64,000 bases of DNA from Spirometra erinaceieuropaei (lineage: Eukaryota > Platyhelminthes > Cestoda > Diphyllobothriidea > Diphyllobothriidae). The stretch is taken from positions 4,308,060 through 4,372,059 of the forward strand of contig CACRXP010000001.1 in the NCBI GenBank assembly GCA_902702965.1, given 5' to 3'. The notes below the pieces were generated by a model. That model had not been told where the DNA came from, searched no databases, and saw only the letters and a program-made list of their open reading frames with translations. The first letter of the stretch is position 1. Every line of letters begins with the position of its first letter. This document shows, piece after piece, positions 1 through 11,465 of this stretch. The position numbers were made by a program, and so were the translations under genes.

Positions 1-69
1 ATCGGGTATATAAACATATGGTAGATGACCCACATCGATCGCTCTACTGAGACCTACCCGTTCAGTGAT

Positions 70-235
70 GCATTGGGGCTCAGCCTTATGCCCCGCAGGA
101 TGTCGCACAACGAGCACTCATATATGCAGAATGAGATAATGAACAAAGACATGGCCATTCCGATTTCCATTGTCTTTGTCGACAATCGACAACCTGCGGG
201 GCTTTAAGTCGAGTCTCAAGATCCAATGGAGCGAG
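70..235. repeat. Diverged palindromic SINE-tail remnant
   Basis: Two inverted segments (GCCCCGCAGGATGTCG near 94 and CGACAACCTGCGGGGC near 187) enclose a smaller inversion (ACAAAGAC / GTCTTTGT). The inner words, including GGCCATTCCG and TTGTCTTTGTCG, are the same as the 3' tail of the SINEs and the hairpin near 7.65-8.24 kb. I read it as an older, more decayed copy of that hairpin arrangement. No coding content is seen. The next 700 bases (236-934) hold nothing I recognise. Confidence 0.4.
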
Positions 236-934
236 TAAGCCCCGTAGAACGATCGTGAACGCCGCCTGCCATAAGTTATATTTCAGTTTTAATTAGGAGT
301 AAATGGACTAGGGATAGTCCTCTGATTAAAAGTTTCCTACTTCAGCCACGAGTCCATGCTCCTTCTGCAATCAGGACTGACAGGTAGCCGCTACCTCCAA
401 GTGACCGGAAATATTTCTATTCCCAACCGACAGGCTATGACCTCGCAAATCAAGATGGAAAGAGCCAAGTTTAGAGATGCTCCATTACCGTTGGACTCGG
501 GCTCGTGTTTCATGCCGTCACCAGTGGTCTAGATATTACCGCCTTCTAATGATCACTCTACTGTTCGCTTGCTTTGTCGTTAGTATTTCTGGACCAATTT
601 CTGCGAATATCTCCATGTTACAATTGAGAAATCGATTTGGCAAACACGTGTTTTCGGTAACTCATCATCAAGCCAATACAGTTACATAAAAATTGAAAAT
701 ATGAGAAGTTCACAGGGTTTATAAGGGAGTCAGGGGCCAGTGACATTCATCGTTCCCACGCCATCCGTATGGCGAAGCCGACTTGTTATGGCCACTGGGG
801 CAAGGGGGAGGGGGAGGGCGACATAAGCTGTGAGTGATTTTTTTAAGTCGGGTACGTTGAGCACACATCACTGCCATTAGGAGGTTGGAGCGGCGTGCAA
901 TCATCATCTGGGGGTCGGAGTTGGCCACGAAGGA

Positions 935-1930
935 CAGAGCTCCTGTGTCGACTTCTTCTGACAACATAGCACTGGATTCGCTAGACGTGTAACCACTGCC
1001 CCGGCTGCAGCTAGAATCCTATGGTGTAGGGTTTTGGAAAAGCATTCTGGTGCCCAGTAGACAATCTGAAAGTCTTCTTTGACATCGACTTGGAGAGTCG
1101 TATCACAAGATGTGCGAGAACAGAACTTGAAATCGATTTTTTTCACCTCTGCCTAGCCAGGTTGGCATGTGCTCACGTAGTCTCTTTTCCAGCCGCTTCG
1201 TTATGCGGCTAATGTATCCCGCTCCACAGCAACAGGTGAATGAGTAAATACACATCGACGTGGCCATCAACGGTAGTCGGTCTTTACCTCCCAAGTGTAT
1301 GAGGAGAGATTTCGTGAAACATACGCGTAAATTGGCTGCGGGGAAGGCGCTAGTGGTCGCCGTCTTCAGACGTCGTCCTTCTGCTTCCCCTCAAAAAGAC
1401 AGTCTTATAAATAAGTTGTTCTTTTTTGCAATTGCCATGATGGGCGTTGCCGTGCGCTCCCCAATATTTCGGAGGACAAAGCTCTCTGAGCATCCGTTTT
1501 CGTGGAGTATATCTCGCAGCTGCCGGAGTTCTGTTTCAACAGTCTCAGGAGAGCAGGTATGACGCATTTTAGTTGCCGATCATTGGAATAAATTGCGTTT
1601 AATATTTGGGGGAACAAAACCGTGAAAATTAATGTATCGCGCCGTCCAGAGTTTCTTCCGGAATACCCTTCGCCGGATGGATTCATCCTCTTGTCTGTGC
1701 CGAAGAACATCGAGGAACGAGATTTCGTTGTCTGCCTCAAACTCTGCAGAGAACTTTATAGAGTAGTGGCAATGTTAAACATTTAGACCTGGGCGTCTGT
1801 GAAGGTGCTAAAACCCGTCAGCCCGAAAATATCGTCGACGTACCGACTGTAGAAATCAAGGCCATTAATAGTGCCTTGTAGCCTTGTCTTCTCGACTTTG
1901 CATATGAAGCCATTTGCTTCGGATTATAAA
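935..1930 (-). pseudogene. Penelope-like element fragment: RT C-terminal half plus GIY-YIG domain
   Basis: Read on the minus strand, an RT palm motif RYVDDIF is encoded at 1828-1845. A frameshift lies between about 1820 and 1750. After it one frame reads EISFLDVLRHRQED, FRKKLWTARYINFHGFVPP and so on, then MCIYSFTCCCGAGYISR (near 1200-1255) and KRLREHMPTWL. This is the usual PLE order: RT, a linker, then a GIY-YIG-type endonuclease, where CIYSF stands for the GIY strand and GYISR for the YIG strand. Two in-frame stops interrupt the linker (after RNLFQ and after IRLSF). After HIL-stop, a third frame continues with a C-terminal tail (FQIVYWAPECFSKTL to about 935). PLEs copy RNA into DNA at nicked target sites. 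This copy is 5'-truncated near 1930 and is dead. The YVDD aspartates are intact although the frame is not. The family assignment is from motif order and is firm; the subfamily is not. Confidence 0.82.
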
Positions 1931-2814
1931 CCAAGATTTGACCTAAATTCTAAAGATCGTGTTGCTTAGCCAGTACGAGAAATTGGGATCCCGGCTATAG
2001 TCTGAGGCATTTTATGAAGTTACTATCGACCTGTAACATGCGCTTTCACCTTCCAACAGACTTAAAATTTGATTAATGAAGACAGACTTACTAAGTCTGG
2101 CTACGGTTTTTTCGTTTGGCTGAAATGGTATAAATAAGAACAAACATGATTTCTTAAGAGTGATTATATTTCGGTCTCTCTCATGGATCAGATGGTCACC
2201 GACAATCTTCAGATCAGATGTCTTCTACTTTGGCCCCGAGTCCTCCTTCGTTCTTAAAAAGAAGGGTCGTGATCCGCTGGCTAACGTTGACAAGTAAGCC
2301 AGAAACGGCTATTTGCATTTCCCTTGTCTTTGCTGGTAGTATTTCTCCGTTACTCTAGTGAAGTTTGAATGTAGGCAGTGTATTTTTAATCAAACCCAGA
2401 ATCCTATATGGGTTTCAGTAAACCAAGATCAGTCTCGCCATCCTTATCTACCAAAGAAGACCGCTTTGAAGCCCAGCAGTTTTCCCACACCAAAGTTTGC
2501 CTCGTATTTGTGTATGAAACTGTTGCGACCGTAAGCGTCCCCTGAAAAGCCCAGATAACGACTTTAGCGTTTTAGCATTAAGTACAGCTAGCAGATGTAT
2601 AGTAAAATGGCAAGACAACTTTCCCTTACATAACTGATTTGTTCTTCGGAGCTGAACTACCACGCCTCAATGAGATGGCCAGTACAAGACCACATCAGGA
2701 GTCTGATAATTATGGGTCGTTAGTTGGGCTCACGAGGTCTACCATTACTCGGGGGACTGGGCCGACCTGGGTTACAAGTAAACCGCTGTGGGGGAGGCAT
2801 TTGAAGGACTAACT

Positions 2815-2875
2815 TCACTCTCTCTCTATCTGCCTCTCTGTCTGTGTCCCTCTCTTTCTCCCTCTCTCTCTCCTC
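2815..2875. repeat. CT-rich low-complexity tract
   Basis: Imperfect pyrimidine run built from TCTC, TCTG and CCTC words, about 60 bases. On the minus strand it yields an Arg/Glu-rich frame that is only a reflection of the repeat. Confidence 0.85.
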
Positions 2876-4104
2876 AGAGTATGTTTGGGTCTCAGGGATA
2901 AGAAGGGTTCGGAATGGATGAGAACGGCATTCAGCGTAACGGCTGATTATACATTCTGTCCTCGTCTTACGACGGCCGCTCACTCATTGGCTCTATTTCA
3001 AAAACGGAAGAGTTGAAGCTCATTAAACATTAACTAAAAATTATAACCACGCCCTCAAGTAGGAATTTTTTACTAGACCTCGGCTACACGATAGCTTAGT
3101 GGCTTTCAGGGTGCGACCTTTCAACCACCCTCGTAGAGCCCGACCGAAGACGGTCACTGCCTAATTTTTGAGCTCACTTTTTCAACGATTCTTAAAGTGT
3201 GTGCACATTCAATAGCGGTTCTAAACGAACATATAAGGAATTCATTCCATGCGTTCATTGTGTAAACAAACATGTACGGAGGCTATGTCTTGGTTTTAAA
3301 GGAGTAACAATTTCTTCCGCTTTTGGAGCAGGTGCAGCTATCGTAACCGTTCGTAAGCTCTTCAACCTGCAAAATTCATAATTTCTGTACAACATACTAC
3401 TATCACTCGTTACAGTCGTAGGAAAAACCCTTCTGACTGACAGAGAGTATCGTAATAGATAGGCTTCAGGTGTCATGCTTTGTGAACACCAACATCAGGC
3501 ATGAGGAGAGCTGGAAACATGAGCAATCATGCGTAAGTTCGAAAACTTTAAAGTGCGTGGAAACGCGTCAGCAAAATACCTTACTAGAGGGCTTTTTAAA
3601 GAGAATTTTCGAGACTTTTTTCTTTTGGATAAAGCCCATATTCACTGCTGACCTTCGCAGTATACGTTTATGTTTTTGACAGTGATCTTTCATGCTTAAA
3701 TGAGTATGCAAGTATTATTCAACAGGCAATCTGTGGAAAAGAGAATGCTCGAAAAAGCGCTACTTGTGTAAATACTTCTAAGAAATATGTAACTTTGGAA
3801 ATTTTGACAAACACGTTGTATATTCCGTTCATAACATTGAAAATCGTAAGATCTTGACTGTAATTCAATTGGCTTCCTTGTTGCCAAAGAGCCCACAGCA
3901 ATTTTACAGAATAAAAGTACTTCTGATACCTGTGAAGTGGTATGCTTGTGATTGCATCTGCTAACTCTGCTTAAATCCCTCAGCCATTAAATGACCTACC
4001 AATATATGACCATATGAAAGCGTCTATTCCTCTGACGTCCCACTCAATGAAATCAGTCGAAATCCTCTTTCCATAAGTCAATGGAATCTCATACAATGCA
4101 GAAA

Positions 4105-4136
4105 GAAATAAATAAATAAATAAAGAAATAAATAAA
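4105..4136. repeat. (AAAT)n microsatellite
   Basis: Seven near-perfect AAAT units with one AAAG interruption. Nothing else is attached to it. Confidence 0.9.
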
Positions 4137-5870
4137 TTCGCGCGAAGCCTCTTCGAAATCTATGCCCAAACTGTAGGTAGTTGATTGGCCGCCATAATTA
4201 ATTTCAGTGAATTCATAAAGGATATTTAGGTGTCCATTAAAATAATGGGTCATTTTTCGACATTGTTCTAGTTGTGCCATCTTGTGCACTGTTATTTATG
4301 TGGACAGGGTTTATGTACCTTTTAAAACTCGACTTTGCACATTTGACACGATTTTTCGCTTTTTCGGCATTTCTTCTTTCCACCAGAAAAATTTACTGTT
4401 TTCAAACAACGTCGCAATACTTATAAATGTTTCATTTATGTTTTCGCTTCACTTCACGTTGTTCCATTATAATTTGGAGTTTTAGTCGATGAATTTTAGC
4501 CGGCACGTAAGCACGTGTAGCTAATGCGTTTATTTGCATAATTCCTGGGAAATGTGACTACATTTATGCTCTTAGAGAACCTGCACACCAGTAAGTAATG
4601 ATTTTTTGTACTGAAGAGATCCTTCTTAAATCCAGCATGCTGTCATGCATAAATTATCTTAGAGAGATGGTTCATGTTAATTAGTTCTGCGAGCTCCCTT
4701 AAGTAATCCATTTGATTGAAAAAACGCATCCGGAAATGCTTACCAACGTTTCATGGGTTAAGCGCCCACTCAAATGCAATCGGCCAGCACGTTCAGCACA
4801 GTGCGTGGACACCCCTCTTTGGTGCCCGAAACGATGCTGTCCAAATCTGCCCGCATCTCTGCTGTAAAGCCCACCTATCCAATGAGGCAGAAAGACAGCA
4901 ACGGCTGATTTAAACAAAGGCGTGACGTCAATACCTCAAGACACTACGTTTATTTATGTTTTCACCAGGTGCATGTCTACGGACAACATTTCAGAGATGA
5001 CATACACGCTTGGGTGGTCGCCAAACGGTTCTTCACGCGTGACAAGAATAACTCTTTACAAGACCAACCAACAAGAGGATTTTGTTTCAGATGGGGGGAG
5101 GGGGTGTTAGGGGGTGATAGGATATGTAGGTGTCTTGTTGATGAGGTACTACACTGAAAGATAGACCTCTGCCACCCAGAAGCGTGCTTTGATCAGACAC
5201 GAAAAACCAGCAATAAGCGGCTTTCACCACACGTCACGGAAGTTCTGGATGTATTTCAGTCAGACACGTTGCTTAGGCCTCATTTCCGTCTTAAAAATCG
5301 GGTGGAAATACATTAATCCCAGCTGCCATACAACATGGAATATCGCCTCATCAAGGTTAAACCGCGGTAGCTCAGTCATACAAACAACATCATTCTAGAA
5401 AAATGGAAACAGCTCATGTCAAAAAGGGATCATTCTCGCGTCGGAGTAACCTGAATGTGCCTTCTGCTCCTCAAACTCCCATACCTAGGAAAGGATAAAT
5501 GAAATACCTCTAGTTGCGCAGCCGTGGCAAGAACTGACGGCTGTTTCCCAACTTTGCGCATCCCAAGCCAGACAGTCAGTTATTTAACGGGTTCGGACGG
5601 TCGACTGTTGCGTTAGTGAGGGGAGAGAGGGTGAGGCCGACGCTGAGCAGTCCATCCTCACGGCATGTGAACTTATTCTTTACTATAATCAATCCGACAC
5701 GTCTGAATTTATCACGGCACGATATCAGCCGCGACATTGACGACTGGAAGCTGACGTGGTACCTCGCTCCTACTCGGATTTGAAGGTCAGGCTGCAGTTG
5801 GCCCTTTTCAGTATGTCTCTTTCAACACCCTCACGCATGCCAGATCCGGATTGTCCTTACAGAGCCTGGG

Positions 5871-6874
5871 ACATACAGTAGGGGGGCTAACTCATGAAAT
5901 GTCAATCGAAATTCAGAAATGCGTTTTCGTTTCGAAACGATTAATTAAGTGGGGTTATAAGACTAGGCAGCCTGCAACATAATCCTTTTATATCTCAGTT
6001 ACCTCAGGATGCAGGCTTTCGAATGAACTTCCTTCGGGCTGCATGCAAAAACTACACTCTGTAAAAGAGGACTACTAATGTCGCCTGAATTTTTCTAATT
6101 AACTTTTAACGTCCTTAAAAATTCAATTATATTTCGTGGAAAACATGCATAGAAATATTCATTCTTTTGCTCATTCGGTAGATAATTATGTCTCCTTCCA
6201 AAGTTATGCTCAAAGGGAGGGTATAATTCGGTTTTCAAAACATTTTCCAATTCCCGAATAATTTTGAACTCGACCTGCCGTTACACTTGGATTCAGGGTT
6301 TACAAACTACGAGGCCCACATTTTCCGCGTACGGAAAACAACACATTTCTCTACGGTAATAAAGGGAGACCGTATAGGGTTCGTAAACTTTAGCAGTGGA
6401 TTTAATCCATATTGTAAACTTTACAAGCCACATTGGTAAATGCAAAGACGCGACGATTTATGATCGGCCATTTCACGTTATTTAAAAGTCCTACAATTAG
6501 AAACTTCGTTAAAACCGTATTATACGTCTCGTTCGAATAAAAAAATTGAAAGATGTAATTTTCTACCGAATGGTCAAAATAATGAATATTTCTATGCATG
6601 CTTTCCACGAAATATAATTGCATTTTTAAGGACATTAAAAATCAATGAGAAAATTTCCTGTAACTTTAGTAGTCATCTTTTACAGAGTGAAGTTTTTGCA
6701 TGCGGCCGGAAGGAAGTTCATTCGAAAGCCTGCATCCTGAGGTAACTGAGATATAAAAAAATTATGTTGCAGGCTGACTAGTCTTATAACCCTACTTAAT
6801 TAATCGTTTCGAAACGAAAACGCATTTCTGAATCTCGGTTGACATTTTATGAGTTAGCCCCCCCTACTGTATGT
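5871..6874. mobile_element. Non-autonomous TIR element, family T, full-length copy
   Basis: The ends ACATACAGTA (5871) and TACTGTATGT (6865-6874) are exact inverted complements. The inverted repeats run inward for about 310 bp (to about 6180 and back from about 6565) at roughly 90% identity, including long identical stretches around TTTCGTTTCGAAACG and CCTCAGGATGCAGGC. The 1004-bp unit has no transposase-like frame, so it is MITE-like or fold-back-like. Target-site duplication is not obvious. Related partial copies lie at 15327-15948, 16806-17035 and 45330-45690, which shows that the family is dispersed. The superfamily is not assigned. Confidence 0.78.
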
Positions 6875-7647
6875 TAAGGACCAGGTCTTGTGTGACGCGC
6901 GTGGGCAAGCCTGACACTGGCTTGCCATCGGAGCAAGACTCGGTGTGTTGGGTGCGGCACAAGACTGTCCCAGTATAAACCGCTACGCCCTCGTTGCTTG
7001 CGACAGCCAAAATATCGTCGCGTTTCACACCGACTCTCTCATGCACGGGAGTAATACGATAATGAAGGAGAATGTATTTACACACTTTTCAACCCCCTAC
7101 TTGGCTGTTTTTAGCATTCCACGAAAGCAAGGAGCTATGAAAAAGTAGTCAGATACTCCTGATTTGTTCGTTTGCCGAAGCTTCCATTTAAAATGCATGC
7201 GGTGCAGAAACGATAAGGAGGCCAAGAATGTTCTTCCGTTGGCTCCACTACTAACAATTATGCTAAAATGCCACTGAGCTGGTACCCAGCAAAATAAGAA
7301 TACTTTCCGTTGATTTTCTTCTGCTAACGCAAACAATACCGTACGTAAAGGGAGATGGCAAGTTCTACAGTCATAACTGGACAAATCTGAAGACACTCAA
7401 CACATGTATAGACGCGTGGTCATGGCGACGGCAACATCACTGCCCAGATAACCGCACAATTAATGTATGCAACACTTCCCCACTATACTCACTCAACGTG
7501 GTTAGAACGAACATGCACGGTCCTTAACTTTTGAATAAAGAAGCTAGAAAAACTGTTCTGGTCCGACACATGCCCTTTCTTGAAATCCCTCATTACAGGG
7601 CCTTAGTTTGTCGGAGATAGGACCCCCCTTCCAATACACTCATGTAG
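6875..7647. other. No recognisable gene
   Basis: Only short uninformative frames. The stretch joins the right end of the family T element to the SINE hairpin. Nothing else is seen. Confidence 0.45.
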
Positions 7648-8026
7648 ATTATGACAGATGGGCGCTCACCGATCAGGTTACAGAGCATACTCGTTCTGTT
7701 GTGCCTTTGGGGCACATAGTTAAACCCTCGCAGGCAGTCGCACAGCGACTAGTGATATACCTAGATAAGGTGATACCGACAAAGACAAGGGAGACCGGAA
7801 TGGCCATTTCTGGCTTATTAGCCGTCATCAGCCAGTCATACCCAACCCCAAGTGTGGATCACTTGAGATTCGACATTCCGGTCTCCCTTGTCTTTGTCAG
7901 TATCACCTTAGCTACGTATATCACTAGTCGCTGTGCGACTGCCTGCGAGGGTTTAAGTATGAGCCCCAAAGGCACAACAGAACGAGTATGTTCTGTAACC
8001 TGATCGGTGAGCGCCCATCTGTCATA
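7648..8026. repeat. Long perfect-looking hairpin: inverted SINE-derived arms
   Basis: Left arm 7648-7801 and right arm 7874-8026 are inverted copies of about 154 bp with only a handful of mismatches, separated by a 72-base loop. Shared blocks include ATTATGACAGATGGGCGCTC, ACTAGTCGCTGTGCGACTGC (either strand) and the SINE-tail word TCTCCCTTGTCTTTGTC. The loop itself carries the minus-strand version of the SINE 3' body (CCAACCCCAAGTGT and so on). The structure looks like two SINE-family insertions in head-to-head orientation. A transcript across it would fold into a duplex of about 150 bp. It is immediately followed by a plus-strand SINE. Confidence 0.82.
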
Positions 8027-8044
8027 ATTGATATTCCCGATCAC

Positions 8045-8240
8045 AACCGACAGGACAACGGGCCCGTGGCTCAATGGTAGAGCGTCAAACGCCATGACCA
8101 AAGATCCCGGGTTCGAATCTCAAGTGATCTAAACTTGGGGTTGGGTATGACTGGCTGATGGCGGCTAATAAGCCAGAAATGGCCATTCCGGTCTCCCTTG
8201 TCTTTGTCGGTATCACCTTATCTACATATAACACTCATGT
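8045..8240 (+). mobile_element. tRNA-derived SINE, copy A
   Basis: An A-box-like stretch (TGGCTCAATGGTAGAGCG, near 8066) and a B box (GGTTCGAATCT, near 8111) in tRNA-like spacing mark an internal RNA polymerase III promoter. They are followed by a tRNA-unrelated body (GGGTTGGGTATGACTGGCTG) and the shared tail ending TTTGTCGGTATCACC. It is the best-preserved of four related copies (also near 11.3 and 12.0 kb on plus and 35.8 kb on minus). It is not a functional tRNA, because the acceptor stem does not pair and the element continues about 100 bases past the B box. Confidence 0.75.
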
Positions 8241-8562
8241 AAGTCTGTGGTCGTCTTTCCAAAATTCCATATCTAGCAACAATGACGTCGTTAAACCCTG
8301 ATGCATTTAATAAAACTATGGGAAAGCTTTTTCGGAAGGAGTCCTGGTGAATATTTTTGGATGAAAAATATCGGTCAGATGTAGTTATGTGGCTCCACCT
8401 GTAGTGAACAAACCCCAAGCACCTGTAATACGGAGCCGGTGGTGATAGGGGCTTTTACAGGTGGGGCCGAGGAACGCATAGGCGAGAAGCTCAAGTAGTT
8501 GTGTGCAAAAGAAAAGATATTGGGAATGAGCGGTTTTACTTTGAGTGGTTGATAAATAGTTG

Positions 8563-8606
8563 CCCTAACTATAATCCCTTACCCTAACCCCAACCCCAAC
8601 CCCAAC
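8563..8606 (+). repeat. Interstitial telomere-like tract 1
   Basis: CCCTAA and the variant CCCCAA hexamers are repeated over about 44 bases. CCCTAA is the C-strand form of the metazoan TTAGGG telomere repeat. The tract is short and degenerate, with ordinary DNA on both sides. Confidence 0.7.
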
Positions 8607-10149
8607 AGTATTGTGTCCATCAGGTAGGGCTGCATAACTACATCTTAACAATGTATTATACCAGCGTGTTTGAAATGGCCCAAGAAAATTTTTCAGCCCT
8701 ACCAGTCTTGAAAATCGACCTATCCAGCACCAGAGGAAACTTCTAAAGGTTTTGATCGGCACTATATGAACGCCTGAGGCTGCTGTCAGAAGTATTAGAC
8801 ACGAAACAGGACCTTAAACGATAGCATAAATGTCGTCGAAATGGGAGCAACTAAAAATGTGTACCTAATTTATCGAAAGTGGCTCTATAATTAAAGCATT
8901 TTGAAGAAATGGCTGTAGATTTAAGTGAAATATCAATATTTAACGTGAGGGTGCTCGGACGACACGATGGAAGGAAGTGGCTCTTATTACTACAATCAGG
9001 TTCACACGTGCCATAAGGCAGGATACACGACTAGTCAAATAGGGCCAACAGCGGACTTCACGAGTTCTATCGAGATTGATTTGATGACCACAGAACGCCT
9101 CAGTAATAAATTGGCTCCTCAGCAGGTGTGTCCATTTTGAGGGCCATCAAGACGGGGGCACTACCTTTGGTGAAGGAAGATTATCTAGTGGAAATGTCCA
9201 TGGCAAACACCCACCAAAGCGATACAGACTACTTATTGTTGTTTACCCGATAACTGTGGACTTTGTATGTTTGTTCTTGCCATGATGTATGGGTGGAGAT
9301 GGAAGGAGGGTGTTGCTTGCTATTTTCATTTAATTACGGATGGCGTAATCGTTGTGGGCACATGTTTTCAGATATTCATGGATGTCTTTCAGAGAAACCT
9401 TTTTTGTGGGGGCGCAGATGTCACATGATGGAGGTGGAAGGGGACAGGAGTGAAAATATAGGCACCTTAGTTAGTCAACAAAAGAGCAGTATTTTGGCGT
9501 GCATATGGGCAGGTAGTTATAGTTTATGCGACATTGCGCCATCTGCACGAATTGAAAGAGTAGGGCTGCTCATTCACGAGTCCCTGCAATCACAAATACG
9601 AAAAAACCATAAAAGTACATCTTCAGTCATCTACTGTTCCTTCGCACTCTCTCCTCTTTGCTCAATTAATCTTCGCTGTGCAGTATTGAGTCACTCGGTA
9701 CCAGAGCGTGGACATTATGCGTCACTAAGTAGATTTAAAAATGGGTGGCCCTGTAGTTTCGAACCCCTATTAACGTCTTACGACCGCCTAGAGATGGTGT
9801 CTACAAAGTCTGCCTTGTGGCAGTGAACTTACCTTCGTCAAGAATGTCAGTCGTCACTGCGCGTTCAACGGTGAGCGAGTAACTGAATTGAAAATGGAAT
9901 ACCTGTTGGATACACCTATCCCTAGGATGCCCTGCTTCCTTGTTAAACTTCGCGCGGCGTCAAAGTCATTCACCTTCCCTGCGAACGTTTCCAGGCGGCT
10001 GGCTTTGCAGCTCGACCGACCGCGGCATGCGCGCACGCGAGCATTCAGACAGTTACAGGAGTTTGTGGTTTGCCTCGACACATCCCCGCTCGTCCGATGA
10101 AATACAGACAGCTATACACAACAACCCTTGGGCAATGCAATACTCACCA
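8607..10149. other. No recognisable gene
   Basis: It contains one open frame of 187 codons at 9263-9826 (+), unusually long for the neighbourhood. Its translation shows no motif I recognise, no repeated or membrane segment, and no second copy in the window, so I treat it as probably chance. The rest is short frames only. Confidence 0.45.
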
Positions 10150-10640
10150 CCTTGGCACGAAACACTTGAACTTTTTAAGGCATTTGACGTCACCCTCTCC
10201 TCTCCCTCTCTCTCTCTCTCTAGCCCCCTCTTATGCACGATACATCGACCGTCGCATCCAAAGATGTCCACCGTGTGCTCCACAGCAGGGTGGGAGAAGG
10301 GGCAGTGACGTGCGAAAATTTGGTTTATAGTGATAGTAGACTTGCCCAGCACCTACCACACACTCTCCTCCTCCCCCACCTGAGCCCGGTGTCAAGACAG
10401 AGTCAAGAAGACCGGAGGCGGGAGAGGGCGCAGGTGGATGGCACACTCGAGCCAGCATTCCACTCCACAGCCCATGGTCCACACAGCAAATAACCAAGTT
10501 TTGTGATTAACCACAACAATGGGGGCTGGCGGCGTCCCAGTGTGCGCGACGTACTCCGGCAAACGGGTCCGCCACCGCACCCCGAAAATGTTGGCATTTG
10601 TTACGGTGTGCAAAGCCGATAACGCCTGTAAGAGTCCAAT
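10150..10640 (+). repeat. Dispersed GC-rich repeat R3, copy a
   Basis: Defined by comparison with two other copies (10975-11235 plus, 33240-33745 minus). Shared landmarks in order: a GATGTCCACYGTGTRCTC box, a TTTATAGTGA box, a pyrimidine-rich stretch ending in a run of Cs, AAGACAGAGTCAAGA, GACCGGAGGCGGGAGAGG, ACAACAATGGGGG, and a Pro/Ser/Arg-biased tail. A (CT)n run at 10197-10220 precedes it. The reading frames in each copy are different, so I take it as non-coding. The transposon class is unknown. Confidence 0.65.
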
Positions 10641-10667
10641 ATGGCCCCCGTGTTGGTACAGCACAGC

Positions 10668-10698
10668 TACACACACACATACACACACCATACACACT
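10668..10698. repeat. (CA)n microsatellite
   Basis: Imperfect ACAC/ACAT dinucleotide run just downstream of R3 copy a. Confidence 0.8.
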
Positions 10699-10892
10699 TG
10701 CTCTCTCAGGCACGACTTATCGTCGTCAGCAGCCACTTCTGCCAGTGGCAGCAGCATGGGGGTTCTGTGCTCTCTGAACCCTTTATTCTGGTGTCTTCCG
10801 TATATTCGGTTCGACACAGGAATGTGGTTCCCACACTACAGGTGGCCTTGCGTTAAATTTCAAGGGAGTAAACATTCCCGCATCCTGACTTT

Positions 10893-10968
10893 GGCCCTAA
10901 CCCATAGGTTAACACCAACCATCATAACTCTAATCCTTACCACCTTAACACTGACCCTAATCCTTAAC
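10893..10968 (+). repeat. Interstitial telomere-like tract 2
   Basis: Highly degenerate CCCTAA, CCTTAA and CTCTAA-like hexamers between R3 copies a and b. Divergence is much greater than in the tract near 12.8 kb. Confidence 0.5.
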
Positions 10969-10974
10969 AGTTCG

Positions 10975-11235
10975 GTCGTCGTTGCCGACGATGTCCACTG
11001 TGTACTCATAGCAGGGGGAGAGCAGGAAAGGTGACTTACGCGTGGTTTAGTTTATAGTGAATGCAGACTTGTGCAGCATCTGCTGCACTCTTTCCTCCTC
11101 TCCCATGTCAGTCTGAAGTCAAGACAGAGTCAAGACGACCGGAGGCGGGAGAGGATGCTGGTGGCTGACACGGCGACTGAACCCGCACCCGCGTGTACCA
11201 ACACATCCCCTGATGCACAACGTACACTGACCGGG
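10975..11235 (+). repeat. Dispersed repeat R3, copy b (truncated)
   Basis: Same landmarks and order as copy a: the GATGTCCACTGTGTACTC box, TTTATAGTGA, a TCCTCC-rich stretch, then the AAGACAGAGTCAAGA and GACCGGAGGCGGGAGAGG boxes. It diverges soon after the second box, where copy a and the 33-kb copy continue. Copies a and b are in the same orientation, separated by the degenerate telomere-like tract. Confidence 0.65.
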
Positions 11236-11289
11236 GTCTTACACCAAGAATGAAAAGGGGACGGCTCGGATCCCATTGGGTGGCAGTGT

Positions 11290-11465
11290 CACCGGGGTCG
11301 GGGCTCAATGACAGAACGTCGGACTTAAAAGCGTTCAGAGAAAAAAGAGTTCGAGTTCGAATCCCGGATCACCCACACCTCGGATTGGGTTCATTTCGCT
11401 GAAGACGTCCAAAGGTCGGGAATGGCCAGCCCATTCTCCCTTGTCTACGTCGGTATTCCGTTATG
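11290..11465 (+). mobile_element. tRNA-derived SINE, copy B
   Basis: A-box-like GGGGCTCAATGACAGAACG and an intact B box (GTTCGAATCCC), then CGGATTGGGTTCATTTCGCTG and the tail CTCCCTTGTCTACGTCGGTA. The order and tail match copy A. There is a small insertion between the boxes. Confidence 0.65.

Larger units (their letters stand above)
1931..5870. other. No recognisable gene
   Basis: About 3.9 kb in which only short reading frames occur on either strand, none with a motif, splice context or similarity to another part of the window that I can see. It contains a CT-rich low-complexity stretch (2815-2875) and an AAAT microsatellite (4105-4136), listed separately. It is probably decayed repeat or intergenic DNA. 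Confidence 0.5.

Noticed and set aside
8060..8125. Functional tRNA gene
   Set aside because: A and B boxes are present but the acceptor arms do not pair, and three other copies share a long non-tRNA body and tail, so it is a SINE head.
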